Positions 13,044 to 22,344 of a stretch of 64,000 bases of DNA are shown here, one piece after another. The position numbers and the translations under genes are program-made. This DNA comes from Arthrinium phaeospermum (taxonomy: Eukaryota > Ascomycota > Sordariomycetes > Amphisphaeriales > Apiosporaceae), in the NCBI GenBank assembly GCA_006503535.1, contig QYRS01000002.1, positions 2,294,001-2,358,000 of the forward strand, in the 5' to 3' direction. Numbering within the stretch: the first letter of the stretch is position 1; each line of letters begins with the position of its first letter. The notes under the pieces were generated by a model. That model saw nothing but the letters and a program-made list of their open reading frames with translations, was not told where the DNA came from and ran no database searches.

Positions 13044-13394
13044 ATGGACGTTGTCGCAGCATAGATGCCTCCGGTGCGGAAAGACCGAGAGTACCAATGC
13101 CTTACCCTCACCCAAGACGGCCGACCGTACGGTCGTAAATTCATACAGGCGTGGAATTTGAAACGCTATGTTACCACGCAGTACCAGAATGCGCCGAATA
13201 GTGATGGGTCCATCTTCGTGAATACGGCACGTCACGCGCCCCCGAACAGGTGGAAGACGCCGCTGATGTCTACAGGGATACGCGCCAGCCCAAGAGAATG
13301 TGGCGGTCGCAGCCAGTTCCTAGCCGATGCTTTTATCGCCGCGCCCGCTTCTGGGTTACTTCGCGGCTGTGCCGGCAGTAGCCCCGTGGACTAA
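13044..13394 (+). pseudogene. Zinc-finger-like relic with RIP damage
   Basis: The frame starts at ATG 13044, hits a TAG at 13062-13064 (CAG-type), then is open to 13394. Near residues 15-45 after the stop it reads Tyr-Gln-Cys, then an Arg-Lys-Phe segment, then Trp-Asn-Leu-Lys-Arg-Tyr followed five residues later by another Tyr. This matches the shape of a C2H2 finger (F-x3-N-L-K-R-H-x4-H) in which both zinc-binding His positions have become Tyr. The codons TAT (13167-13169) and TAC (13182-13184) differ from CAT/CAC by the C-to-T change expected from RIP. The zinc-finger assignment is inference from pattern; the damage is directly visible. Confidence 0.35.
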
Positions 13395-13980
13395 CGTCTT
13401 CGCCGGACGTCTGGGGTTTGAGCAGCCCCTGCCCGTCTACGATGTGAAGACGTTAAAGAAGTACCCCGGTCAGATCCGGGCCGCGGAATGGCTTACACGG
13501 ACGGCTAAGGACGCTTTTGACAGGTACATCGCCGGGCTGATGGGCTCTTGGGGGCTTCTTCCTGACCACGAAGGGGTTTGCATCCCGTGGCCACAGGATT
13601 GGGCGGCGCTGCGTCCGGCGCGTATTGCCGAGATCCTGACCTGCGATAACCATCCTTTCGGCAGCTCGTACCGCGCCGAGTACACGTATGGGGACTATAC
13701 GATTACGATCGCCCGCGCTGCGGCCTGGTTCCGAAACGACGAGTGGCTATGAACCGGGGTCCAGCTCGACAACTTTATCGAGTGCGGCCCATTCCAACGT
13801 ACCGACGCTTCCCACCGGTGCCACCAGGCTTTATGTATTACACCCTCTTACATTGTGTACGAACCGGGATGGCGTAATCAGCACCGCTATGTTTGCTAAG
13901 AAAGGGCGACCTTCCTTCGCAAGGAGGGGCGTGTCGTACCTCCGCAGTGCGACCAGCACGACCCACCCTGCCTTCTTTAA
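13327..13980 (+). pseudogene. Relic with homing-endonuclease-type zinc loop
   Basis: One plus-strand frame is readable from about 13327 to 13980. Internal stops are TGA at 13750-13752 (CGA-type) and TAA at 13897-13899 (CAA-type); the TAA at 13978-13980 may be another. After the first stop it contains Asp-Ala-Ser-His-Arg-Cys-His, a Cys four residues on, then Tyr, Glu, Asn, Arg and Cys at spacings like those of the zinc-binding loop of His-Me finger homing endonucleases (Pfam zf-His_Me_endon). A Cys/Pro-rich end follows. The upstream part is an ordinary-looking globular region. Such domains are common in fungal nuclear genes of unknown role. The fold assignment is by motif only. Confidence 0.45.
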
Positions 13981-14192
13981 GTATAATCTTCGTCCCGCCG
14001 TATTTGCGATTCGCTAACCCGTGATAGCACGCCGCTCTATCCGTCCTGGAAACGTGCCTGATCGCCTGCTGGGTGTACCGGCACTGCTCCCAGGCCCCTA
14101 TTGGAGTGCCCCCGATGCGGCCCAGATTGTACTCCTATCCGACGTTCGAAACACGGCTGCCGTTGTAGTTTACTTGAGGTGGATCTACTACG

Positions 14193-14480
14193 ATGTCCCT
14201 TGATCCCTAGCACCAGGCGGCTACGCAGGACGCGGACGGCCCGGCGAATCGCCGCCCCGAGTTGGTCTGCGGCTTGTGCCCGCGCCTTAAGTCTTACCAT
14301 AATATTGTAGGTTTGTGGGCCTATGTTGTACGAAAACACCAGGAGAGGAGCGAGGGAGACAGGCTGGCTGAAATGCGACGGGTGGCCCGGCTTTGGCGCG
14401 GGCACCTCGAGAGCGCCGGCAGGGTTAGTGGCGGTTGCGACGCCTCGACATGGGCAAAGTTAGAACAGGTTGAGAAGTAG
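14193..14480 (+). pseudogene. Small Cys/His-containing relic
   Basis: ATG at 14193 is followed five codons later by TAG (14208-14210, CAG-type). The frame is then open to TAG at 14478-14480. The product carries a Cys-Gly-Leu-Cys pair, a Leu-Trp-Ala-Tyr-Val-Val-Arg-Lys-His segment and a charged helix, which resembles a degenerate C2H2-like unit. It lies 0.2 kb from the zinc-loop relic, on the same strand and in a different frame, so both may be exons of one dead gene. Function unknown. Confidence 0.35.
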
Positions 14481-15006
14481 AATGCTTCCTGGTCGGTGGT
14501 GGAATAGTGGGATCTTCGCTGACCTCGTATGATTCATTCCAAGACTTAGGTCTCTTGTCGTTTAGGGGGGTATTGTTTGAGCGACGAGTAAATTTTCGTT
14601 TGGCCTTATAGAATGTTTCTACCTAATTATATCGTATGTTTAAGGGTTTACCCCTTACGTATCCAATATAAGGGAGCTGGCAATCTTGCTAGTCGTCTGA
14701 CAGTAACCTATTTCTGTAATACAAAACGTGGATGTATTAATCGTAGAAATAACGTGAGGGTCGCCAGGAGCAAATTTTGCATTAACTGGTAGAGGCGGTA
14801 GGGAGACGCACGTTTGACGACAGAAACAAACCATTAGGATTTGCCAAGGGAGACACCTCCCCTGCGATTACCGCGATGCGGCAACCATGCCGGCTCTTCT
14901 TCATAAGGAACGTCTGGGCGCTCATCCAGTACGTCCTAGCAGTGCGACACCACGCCTGGCTAGATCATCCCTCCACCCCAAACCCATCAAGTCTAACCGA
15001 ACAAAG
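14481..15006. other. Spacer between relics
   Basis: A moderately AT-rich interval with no frame that looks coding. The sequence at 14860-15006 is GC-richer and may be the promoter or 5' leader of the relic that starts at 15007. Confidence 0.4.
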
Positions 15007-15454
15007 ATGCCCGAAGTGGAACCCCAGGTTTGGGTCCTGTTCTGGGATCCTAAGAACTACTCCATGTCTTTCCTAGAGCAGAGAGCGAAGGAGCGCGACA
15101 TCGATCCTGGTACTGCTAATTAATACGACCTTCAAGTCATCCTGGCCCTCTGGGAGTTTCGGCTGCCCCGAAACGACCCCCTTTTCCCCGAGCTTCGTGC
15201 CATGATGTACATGAGCGCTGCCGAGATGAGAGACCATCTCTATCCAAAGGTCATCGATCTTCGCTACAAACGCGATATGCTCAGCAACTTCGTCCAGGTC
15301 TGCCTCCTATAGTTCCTACAGTCGGTATTGGGTTTTGCTAATACGGCGCCAGAAAACGATTGACGGGCGCGAGTCGGAGGCCAAGGTAAAGAAGGCTGGA
15401 TTGGAGGCCCAGGCCAAGGGGGCCGAGTCACAGACGAAGTCAAACAAGTTATGA
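15007..15454 (+). pseudogene. Two-exon gene with one premature TAA
   Basis: Exon 1 runs from ATG 15007 to 15297. A 55-bp intron (donor GTCTGC, a TGCTAAT branch-like site, acceptor GCCAG) leads to exon 2 at 15353-15454, in phase 0. A single in-frame TAA at 15121-15123 interrupts it and would be CAA before a CpA mutation. The deduced 130-residue product is charged and helical. It has an acidic start with several Trp, a Leu-Trp-Glu-Phe segment and a Lys/Glu/Ala-rich tail. No family recognised. Apart from the stop it looks like an intact small gene at the edge of the RIP zone. Confidence 0.45.
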
Positions 15455-15982
15455 TCGGGGAAGAGGTGGAGGTTTAGATGGTGTATTGGGCATAGACCGT
15501 ATCACCATAATGGGTACGAGCTAGACCTGGCAATGCATAGGCCCGATCTCATTACAGAGTCCATCCACAACACCACTACAGATAGCAATGGCTCACGCCA
15601 AGCTCGAAGTAGAACGTAATAGATAATTGGCGGAGTAGCCAATAAATCCTTTGTTCATATTCCATGGCCTCGGGCCACTTGGCCGAGTATCGACTTAAGA
15701 GTAAATGGCTTTATTAGGTATCGACTCGGGAGCTAGATACTATATCGAGTACTAACCTAGGAGCACGATATCCCAACGTAGTAATTTAAGCATCACAGCG
15801 CCCTAATAATGTCCAACCCACTCGTATTATCTTCATTTTTGCCTGAATTCCTCCGTTACTGACCAGGCCTCAGTGAGCTACAGAATCCTCCACCGTCACT
15901 CCCACGTCATCCTATGCGAACTAACTCGATCCGAACCAGAGAACAGAACGTTGCGCGCCCAATCCATCCCGACAACTTCGTC
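15455..15982. other. Boundary between RIP compartment and gene-rich DNA
   Basis: Balanced composition begins here and CpA/TpG frequencies return to normal. No gene is seen. The interval is the downstream side of the secreted-protein gene that ends at 15983. Confidence 0.4.
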
Positions 15983-17230
15983 TCAGCGTGCGTGCTTTCG
16001 GACCTCGAAGCCAAACCAGTCGCCTGTGTGGGGGTTGGTGCCCTCGAGCGTGATGGTCTGGTCCGAGTCCCGCGATCTGTACATCAGCCAATGCGCCCAA
16101 TCCGACCATACAATCGCCTGCTTGTACCGGGGGTCCTGGAGTTCCGGTCCCCACTCTTGCTGGTCGTCGCAGTCCAAGACGACCCAGACGGTGTGGTAGG
16201 CGTGGCCCGTTTTCATAGGGTCTTCAGTTGATACACCATTGACGATATGGTTGCCGCATGTGAAGTACTGGTCGTATTCGCTCTCGTCAGATGCCATGAC
16301 ACCACACACCCTAGGGTTGGTTCCAGGACGGTTAGCAGGTAGAATCCAGAGGCGAAAAGATCAAATGCTCATAGCACACAATGAGTGGGAGAAGAGGACC
16401 AGTGGGACTTACCCTTGGTACTGTGGCACCACGTAGAAGGTCCCGCATTTCTCCATGCTGTCGCTCGGACGATGAATGCTCGCGATGGTTCCAGTGCTGT
16501 CCGTGTAGCCGGCGGTACGCGATGTGGATCTTCCAAACGATTGACTGAACGACTTGGCAACTGTTAACGACAACCCAAGACTGGTCTTGGCGTCCTTGAT
16601 TTGTCTTGGCTTGAGCCGTGCCCCACCACCACCACCGGCGGTTGGGTCCTGAACCGCGAAACCGAGTTCGAACCCTAGATCAAAGCCATAGGTGTAAGTT
16701 GTCGAAGATGAGACCTCGGTCGTTCGGCCATTCGTCGTCGTGTCGGAGAATGCTTTCGTTTGCTGCTGGGATATGTCACATGCCTGGTGTTTGCCACAGA
16801 CGTGGCCCGCCTTCAAAGGCTGAGGTTCGCCCCAATACCAGAACCGCGTGGTGGGGCAGAATCTCGATTTCTCCCCGCTCTTGAGCTTGCATTTGGAGTC
16901 CTGTATAAGACTATCCTGCGGGAAAGAGGCCTTGCATTGCTCGAATTTGACCCCTCGGAAAGGGTTCTGTAAGTACGTTTGTCAGCGTCAGGTGAAAACC
17001 TAAAGTCAATGTGCTCCGCATACCCGTCCTGAATCGGCAATCTCATTGGGCCGGAAGTTCTGGGGCGTGGTATGTTTGATGTCGATACAGTTGTTGGGCC
17101 CGGGTGTCGGCTGAGGCTTTTCCGGCACAGTAGTTCCCCATATACTCTGGCGGCCATCGAAGCTATCCCAGCATGCCGCACACCAGAAATTGAGAAGCAA
17201 GACAAGAACGAGGTATAAGTGCAGTTCCAT
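15983..17230 (-). CDS. Secreted protein, beta-rich, unknown family
   Basis: Three exons on the minus strand: 17024-17230, 16413-16966 and 15983-16310, with introns of 57 and 102 bp (donors GTATGC and GTAAGT, acceptors TACAG and CCTAG). They give a 362-residue protein. Residues 1-20 form a clear signal peptide (Leu/Val-rich core, Cys-Ala-Ala-Cys end). The first half has several Cys and many Pro. The middle has alternating Phe/Leu-Gly-Phe strands followed by Ser/Thr-rich amphipathic stretches. The C-terminal third is rich in Trp, His and Asp. The Ser/Thr-alternating central part recalls the membrane-inserting hairpin of aerolysin-fold proteins, but I see no diagnostic motif and treat that only as a suggestion. 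It is divergent from the secreted-protein gene at 17826. Confidence 0.7.
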
Positions 17231-17825
17231 GTCGTCTGTGGTGTGTTTGTCAAGTATGAAATGATGGGTGGTCTGGTGATGTTACCGATTGTCGGCGTGT
17301 GTGTTGCATCAATCCAAGTGGAGGGGGCTCACGACAATTTGTACTCACTGGGGCGGCCGCGATCAGATCGACCGCAATGGTCACAAGGCCGCATAATACT
17401 CAAAGGTATCACCTTGGTGGTCGATATTCCTGGCAGTAGCACGCCGAGGGTAAACAACATTTATGGAGTTCCCAAGCATCTTCGCTTGATAATGCCCCGT
17501 CTAAGCATGATCCTTTTGGCCCATGCACAGAGAGGTATTGTGATTCTGATTGTGGATCAGCCTCAGAGGTTGTTTATTTTGGAAAACATTGTCATGATAA
17601 CACCGGTGGTGGTCGGTTTTGAAACCAAAACGCGCTCACTCTAGCGTAACACCGGCACTTACTAAAACTAGTCTGTCAAAGAGGTTCTCATTCCGTCCCA
17701 ATTTTGGAAACATATCAAGTCGGTTGGGACTTCACACTTGCTTCTTCCTGATTCTCCTGACTCTCTCAAGATATCACTTATCAATTCGAACCAATTTGCT
17801 GTGCACTGGAGCGAAGAAACAGAAA
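17231..17825. promoter_or_regulatory. Shared intergenic region between two divergent secreted-protein genes
   Basis: This 595-bp interval separates start codons facing away from each other (17230 minus, 17826 plus), so it must carry both promoters. Pyrimidine-rich tracts precede the right-hand start. I identify no specific operator. Confidence 0.55.
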
Positions 17826-18412
17826 ATGCATACCAAATGTTCTTTCTGGATTGCGGCTGGCTTCGGTCTTCTAGCCACCGCCTCTGTCGAAGCGGAACCC
17901 GTTCCTGACAGCTGGATCGAGGTTTGCAACGGAAAGAACCACAACAACGAGTGTGGCAAGGTTGATATGTCGGAGAAGTACTTGGGCAAGTGCAGTGAGT
18001 GGATCTAATACGGCGCATCAATCATCACTGTGCTGACACACGATTCAGAAACGATCCCGAATGGCGTCTTCTACAACAGAGTCATGTCTGTCAAGTTCGA
18101 GGGCCTTCCTGCCGGCAGCTGCTGCGAGCTCTTCGAGTGAGTGCTTCTACTTCTGTGATGCGATTCGGTGGTGTTATTTGCGGCTTGCTAATATTACTTT
18201 GGGTCGGCAGCGGCATCGACTGCTTCGGTAACCGAACCAAGTTGTATGAGCCGGTTACTGACATGGCCGGCGTCTGCGGTTTTGGCGGAGATGGCGGCAC
18301 CACTGGCAAGACCAAGAGTTTCGCCTGCCATGGCGCCGATGGATGTGCCAAGCTGGATTACCCGAAGAATAGCGGTTGCAAGGACGTCCCGCGGGTAGAA
18401 ACATTCTTATAG
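17826..18412 (+). CDS. Small secreted cysteine-rich protein
   Basis: Three exons: 17826-17994, 18049-18136 and 18211-18412. Introns are 54 and 74 bp with GTGAGT donors and CAG acceptors; phases 1 and 2 close exactly to a 152-residue product. Residues 1-23 are a signal peptide (Ala/Gly/Leu core, Val-Glu-Ala end). The mature chain has ten cysteines, enough for five disulfides, and many Gly and Lys. Small size, secretion and cysteine richness are the usual profile of fungal effector-type or antimicrobial proteins. No named family was recognised. Neighbours on both sides are also predicted secreted and the RIP zone is 2 kb away. Confidence 0.75.
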
Positions 18413-19125
18413 GATAAGATGTGATTGCTCCCAAGCCACAGTAACTTTTCAGATAGTCAATTCCATCGTTCTCAACTCCTAGTATTGCCTCGTTTCTTTT
18501 TGTCTATCAATCCGGCTTACCTCCCCCTCATTTCGTAGTCCTCATTCCCAATTCTCAGGGGAAGATGGTAAACGACCACCTGTAACTATATCCACGGCGT
18601 GCCTGTAACGAAATCAAGGTGTCTGTTTGTTTTTCGTACCCCAATCTCGCCGCCAAGACCAGTTCCGCTGTTTCCGATGACCCCAAGGGTTGGACTTCTT
18701 CTTCCGTACGAAGCGAGGTAGCTTGAAGCCGGCTCTTGGGGTGGGGAGAGTGGTGGTGACCGGAAGGGTGGCTACATAACAAACAACAAACGATGGATTG
18801 GTTGATTGAACTGCCGGCCACTATACGAAGCTTTGAGCACATAACCATGCGGGTACCAATGTTTGTCCATTTCCTTCCTTGAACACCTGGACGGCTATTA
18901 GGACCACTTTGGACAGACTGTTTCGCCAGTATACTGACCACAAAGGTGTGCATCGGAAGAAGGATAAGAAAAGATGAGATTCCACGGGGCCATGTAGAGA
19001 GACTAAACGTGAACAAAGGACATCTATAACTCACTCAACCCGCACGCCGTGAGCCAGGAATCAGAAATCCTTTCGTCGGCTACTTTCATTGCATTTCTCC
19101 ACGCATACAACCACCTGCACTCAAG
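18413..19125. other. Intergenic
   Basis: This holds the 3' region of the cysteine-rich gene and the promoter of the next secreted-protein gene. A minus-strand open stretch at 18555-19034 has no coding character. Nothing else is seen. Confidence 0.5.
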
Positions 19126-19850
19126 ATGGTCCCTGGACTTGTCTTCACCTGCCTGCTCGGCATCATCTCTCCCCTTCTAGCTTCTCCAGCCGTCACTAAA
19201 GCTGCTGGCGAAGCCGATACGCTTTCGGGAGACTTGACTCCAGAACACGCGTTACAAGGTCTTCCGCTCCTGCACAGATCGGAAAGCGCCGTTGAAAACA
19301 CCATGGCTTTGCAAAGCACTCAGGACGACTCATCCTGGTGGGCTGATATGAAAGGAAAAGCCCTGGTGGACTGCAACGGTTGCAACGTGAAAATCCCCAA
19401 GTACAGTTTTGGCTGCGAAGGTAACGACCTCGAGGACGAAGACTACGACAACGCCATGGAAGCTGCCGGTTTGCTGAATGACGCCAGCGAAAAGGTTCCC
19501 AAGAAACAAGTGCGATATGTCAGATATGGGTCGGTAGTGGTCTGGATTTGCAACTGTGGTAAGTCCCCCACGCAAGTCCAAAGCACATTGCCGTATACAT
19601 GGCTCATCAATACTGACCACGCGCTTGCATATCTCTAGCTGGTCCACAAGACTACCCACGTGATCAGCTCAACGTCCTCAGCTCGAAACTGAAGTCGGAC
19701 TGCGCGGGCTCCAAAGAAGGGTATTCTCGCAAGTCTGGCTGGATCTACTTCAAGCCTTGGCACAAAGGCTTGAACGTCGATACCTGGGATAGTTTCAACT
19801 CAAGACTGAAGGCTGGGGGCGATGGCTGCGGGAAGGGTTGTCTGAAATAA
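19126..19850 (+). CDS. Secreted cysteine-containing protein
   Basis: Two exons: 19126-19558 and 19639-19850, separated by an 80-bp intron (donor GTAAGT, acceptor CTCTAG, phase 1). The product is 214 residues. Residues 1-20 form a signal peptide. About 50 residues of Thr/Glu/Ser-rich pro-sequence follow, then a mature domain with eight cysteines and several Trp/Tyr, ending Gly-Cys-Gly-Lys-Gly-Cys-Leu-Lys. The layout (signal, pro-region, compact Cys-rich domain) is effector-like. No similarity to named families was recognised. It is in the same orientation as the 152-residue secreted gene upstream. Confidence 0.72.
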
Positions 19851-20847
19851 TGGACCTTGATACCGTCGTGATTGGTGTTGAGCCCGGTTCGAGCTCATCC
19901 CTAGCGACGCAATTGACGGAGAGGTATGACCAAGCTGGAAGCCGGAGATCCAGCCCGCCGGAGTCTGTGTCATACATGGGAACGATCATGGAGATCACTG
20001 CTTGTGGGTCTAGACGCTAACATTTGTCGGCATTAAATACAAGTAGACCACAAATTCCAGCACTTGCCAACTCGAGCTAGGCATCATGCAATTGTGACCT
20101 ACATACATATGGACGAGTTCGATGTTTCTGCAGGGCATTGAATGTTTGGATTTTGGAGCAGGGGTCGATTGCTAAAAAGGGCATCCATTGCCGACTGCCG
20201 ACTCCGTTTCCAGTAGCAATGGGAGACCATGCGAGGGCGGGCGGGCGGCAACTTATTTAGAAACCCATTTCCGCATCACGTAGCGGCGAAACAGCAGCAT
20301 CGGCTTCGCATGCCCTACCTCATTTCCAAGAGAAGGCAGCTGTCGCGTGACCACGGGACCAAAGCAGTACACAGGACGCGATTGGGCCGAAGAAGTGGGC
20401 CACGGAAACATTGCAACCCCTGCCAAGAGCCGCGTGAAACTCCAGGAACCCCCGGCAGACCCACGATGTGGCCCATCTGCCGCACCTTGGCGTGCTTGGC
20501 CACCCTCGGGCGTTCACTGCCGGAGGGCTATCTATAGAAGCAGTTGTCGGACCATGTAAAACTGTTTCTCATCCCTCTCCCTTCTAGCTTGTCTCTTCTT
20601 TTGCCTCTTTCTGTCATCTAATTTCTATCGATTTCGTTTGATTCTCATTCCAACTTTTTTGTATTCTTTTTTTTGGGCCGTGCCCAACTTTCTGTCTTTT
20701 CCTGGTTCGAACGGTCAGCAGCAGCAGCAGCAGAGCTACAGTTCTGCGCCTTTATTCCATTCTTTCACTCTTGAGTGCCCAATTGCATATTTGCTTTTTT
20801 TACGTCATAAATACGTTCCGCGGTTTCAGGCCTACTCGCTCTCGACC
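19851..20847. promoter_or_regulatory. Intergenic region and leader of the acidic-repeat gene
   Basis: The right half (20560-20640) is strongly CT-rich, as in fungal core promoters and 5' leaders. An in-frame open stretch continues upstream of the ATG at 20848 back to 20638 without an ATG, and a plausible acceptor (TTTCAG at about 20824-20829) precedes the start. A 5' leader intron or a missed first exon is therefore possible. Confidence 0.5.
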
Positions 20848-22344
20848 ATGCGCGCCCAAGCCGATATGCTGGCACGCGATGTGCCCAGCACCACTCGCTC
20901 GCCGACCTACAAGCGCTGGTACCGCCGTCATCAACAGGAGCAGGCGGCGAGACGGGCGGCGGACAGCTCCGACTCGGAAACGGGAGCCGATTCCGGCCCA
21001 GACTCGGATTCCGACTCGGATGACGACAACAACAACAACAACAGGAACGCTACGAAGAAGTCGAACGGCCCCAAGTCCAGACGGATGATCTCGTGGAGGG
21101 CCCGGCGAGCTACACCCACCACGCCGACCCCCACTTTACCTTCTGGCACACAATCATCGGATGAATCCGTCTCAAGTGCCGAATCCGTTTCAAGCGCGGA
21201 ATCGGAGGCCAGCGTGGACTCCTTGGACTCTGATTCGGACTCAGACAATGGAGCAAGGAAGAACGCCACCGTGAAGTCGAGGCGGATGATCTCTACCGCG
21301 GAGCTGGGCAAGGCCATGGCCGCCCAGCAGAATTCGGTCGCAGCAGCCCCGGCCGTCACATCTGGTGCTCCTCCTCCTGCCGCATCGAACAAGGCCCCCT
21401 CTTCATCAGATTCGGACGCGGGCTCGGGGTCGGGCTCAGGGTCGGAATCGAGCTCGGAATCGGCAGACTCTGGCTCCGGATCCGAAGACGAGGAGGACAA
21501 GAAGAAGACGCAGAAGAGCAGTAAACCACCGGCTCCCACCCCTGCGCCAACTGCCTCCCTCCCGGCGCCGCCTGCAGGGGCCCCGGCTATCACGAGCTCC
21601 GGTGTTCCTCCCCCTCCCCCGGTTGTCGCGGCACCTGCCGATGTGTCCAAGGCGGACTCGGAGGATTCTGAATGCGAGTCAGAAGAAGACGACAAGGAGG
21701 ATGAGAAGGAGAAGGAAGATGAAGATGGGAAGAAGCCCTCGTCGACGACTCCGGCCGCCATTTCCGCCTCGGCCTCGGCTTCCGCTCCGGCGGGCAAAGC
21801 CCCGGCCATCACTTCTGCCGCCGTGCCCGCAAGCTCATCCGGCAGTGCGCCCCCGAAATCGAAGACCGCGAAGACGGCGACGAAGTCCAAGTCGGGCTCG
21901 GGCTCCGAGTCAGAGTCGTCCTCTTCGGACTCGGAATCGGATTCCGACTCGGGCTCCGAGGACGAAGACAAAGAGAAGGACGACGACAAGAAGAAGAAGG
22001 AGAAGGCGTCGTCCAGCTCGCTCCCAGGAAAGGCCTCTTCATCCGGCGCCGCGCCAGGCGTCACTTCGGGCCCGGGTGCACCACCCGTCGTCACCCCGGC
22101 CGGTCCCTCTGCGACAGGGCCGGCCGGCGGCGGCGCCGCCGACCCGCTGCCTGCGTCTGGGCCCCTCGTGACCGCACCGGCGCTGGCTACGTCTTCGTTC
22201 CTGACACAGACCGGCACCGCGGCGCTGTCGGCTACGGCGTCGGGTCCGGTGGCCACGGCGGCGGCCGTCACTGTCGCGCCTGGGATGACGCACCTCTTAA
22301 CGTTACTGCTCATGTGTTTCTTGTTCCTCAGGTCTCGAAGATAG
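20848..22344 (+). CDS. Modular Ser/Asp/Glu-rich protein with hydrophobic C-terminus
   Basis: From ATG 20848 (good context GACCATGCG) a single exon encodes 498 residues. The N-terminal 35 residues are basic. Acidic Ser-Asp/Ser-Glu blocks then alternate with Lys-rich linkers and Pro/Ala-rich spacers. One module ending Lys-Ser-Arg-Arg-Met-Ile-Ser occurs twice in the first third. The spacer motif Ala-Pro-Ala-(Ile/Val)-Thr-Ser recurs about four times later. The last 17 residues are a Leu/Cys/Phe-rich hydrophobic segment followed by Arg-Ser-Arg-Arg, resembling a tail anchor. No signal peptide is seen from this start. An upstream hydrophobic stretch in the same frame (from 20638) lacks an ATG. If it is exonic, a GPI-anchored wall protein becomes an alternative. 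Largely disordered; function unknown. Confidence 0.65.
   Translation: MRAQADMLARDVPSTTRSPTYKRWYRRHQQEQAARRAADSSDSETGADSGPDSDSDSDDDNNNNNRNATKKSNGPKSRRMISWRARRATPTTPTPTLPSGTQSSDESVSSAESVSSAESEASVDSLDSDSDSDNGARKNATVKSRRMISTAELGKAMAAQQNSVAAAPAVTSGAPPPAASNKAPSSSDSDAGSGSGSGSESSSESADSGSGSEDEEDKKKTQKSSKPPAPTPAPTASLPAPPAGAPAITSSGVPPPPPVVAAPADVSKADSEDSECESEEDDKEDEKEKEDEDGKKPSSTTPAAISASASASAPAGKAPAITSAAVPASSSGSAPPKSKTAKTATKSKSGSGSESESSSSDSESDSDSGSEDEDKEKDDDKKKKEKASSSSLPGKASSSGAAPGVTSGPGAPPVVTPAGPSATGPAGGGAADPLPASGPLVTAPALATSSFLTQTGTAALSATASGPVATAAAVTVAPGMTHLLTLLLMCFLFLRSRR

Noticed and set aside
17219..17644. 141-codon plus-strand frame between divergent secreted genes
   Set aside because: It begins inside the signal-peptide codons of the minus-strand gene and lies in the shared promoter; the product is unremarkable.
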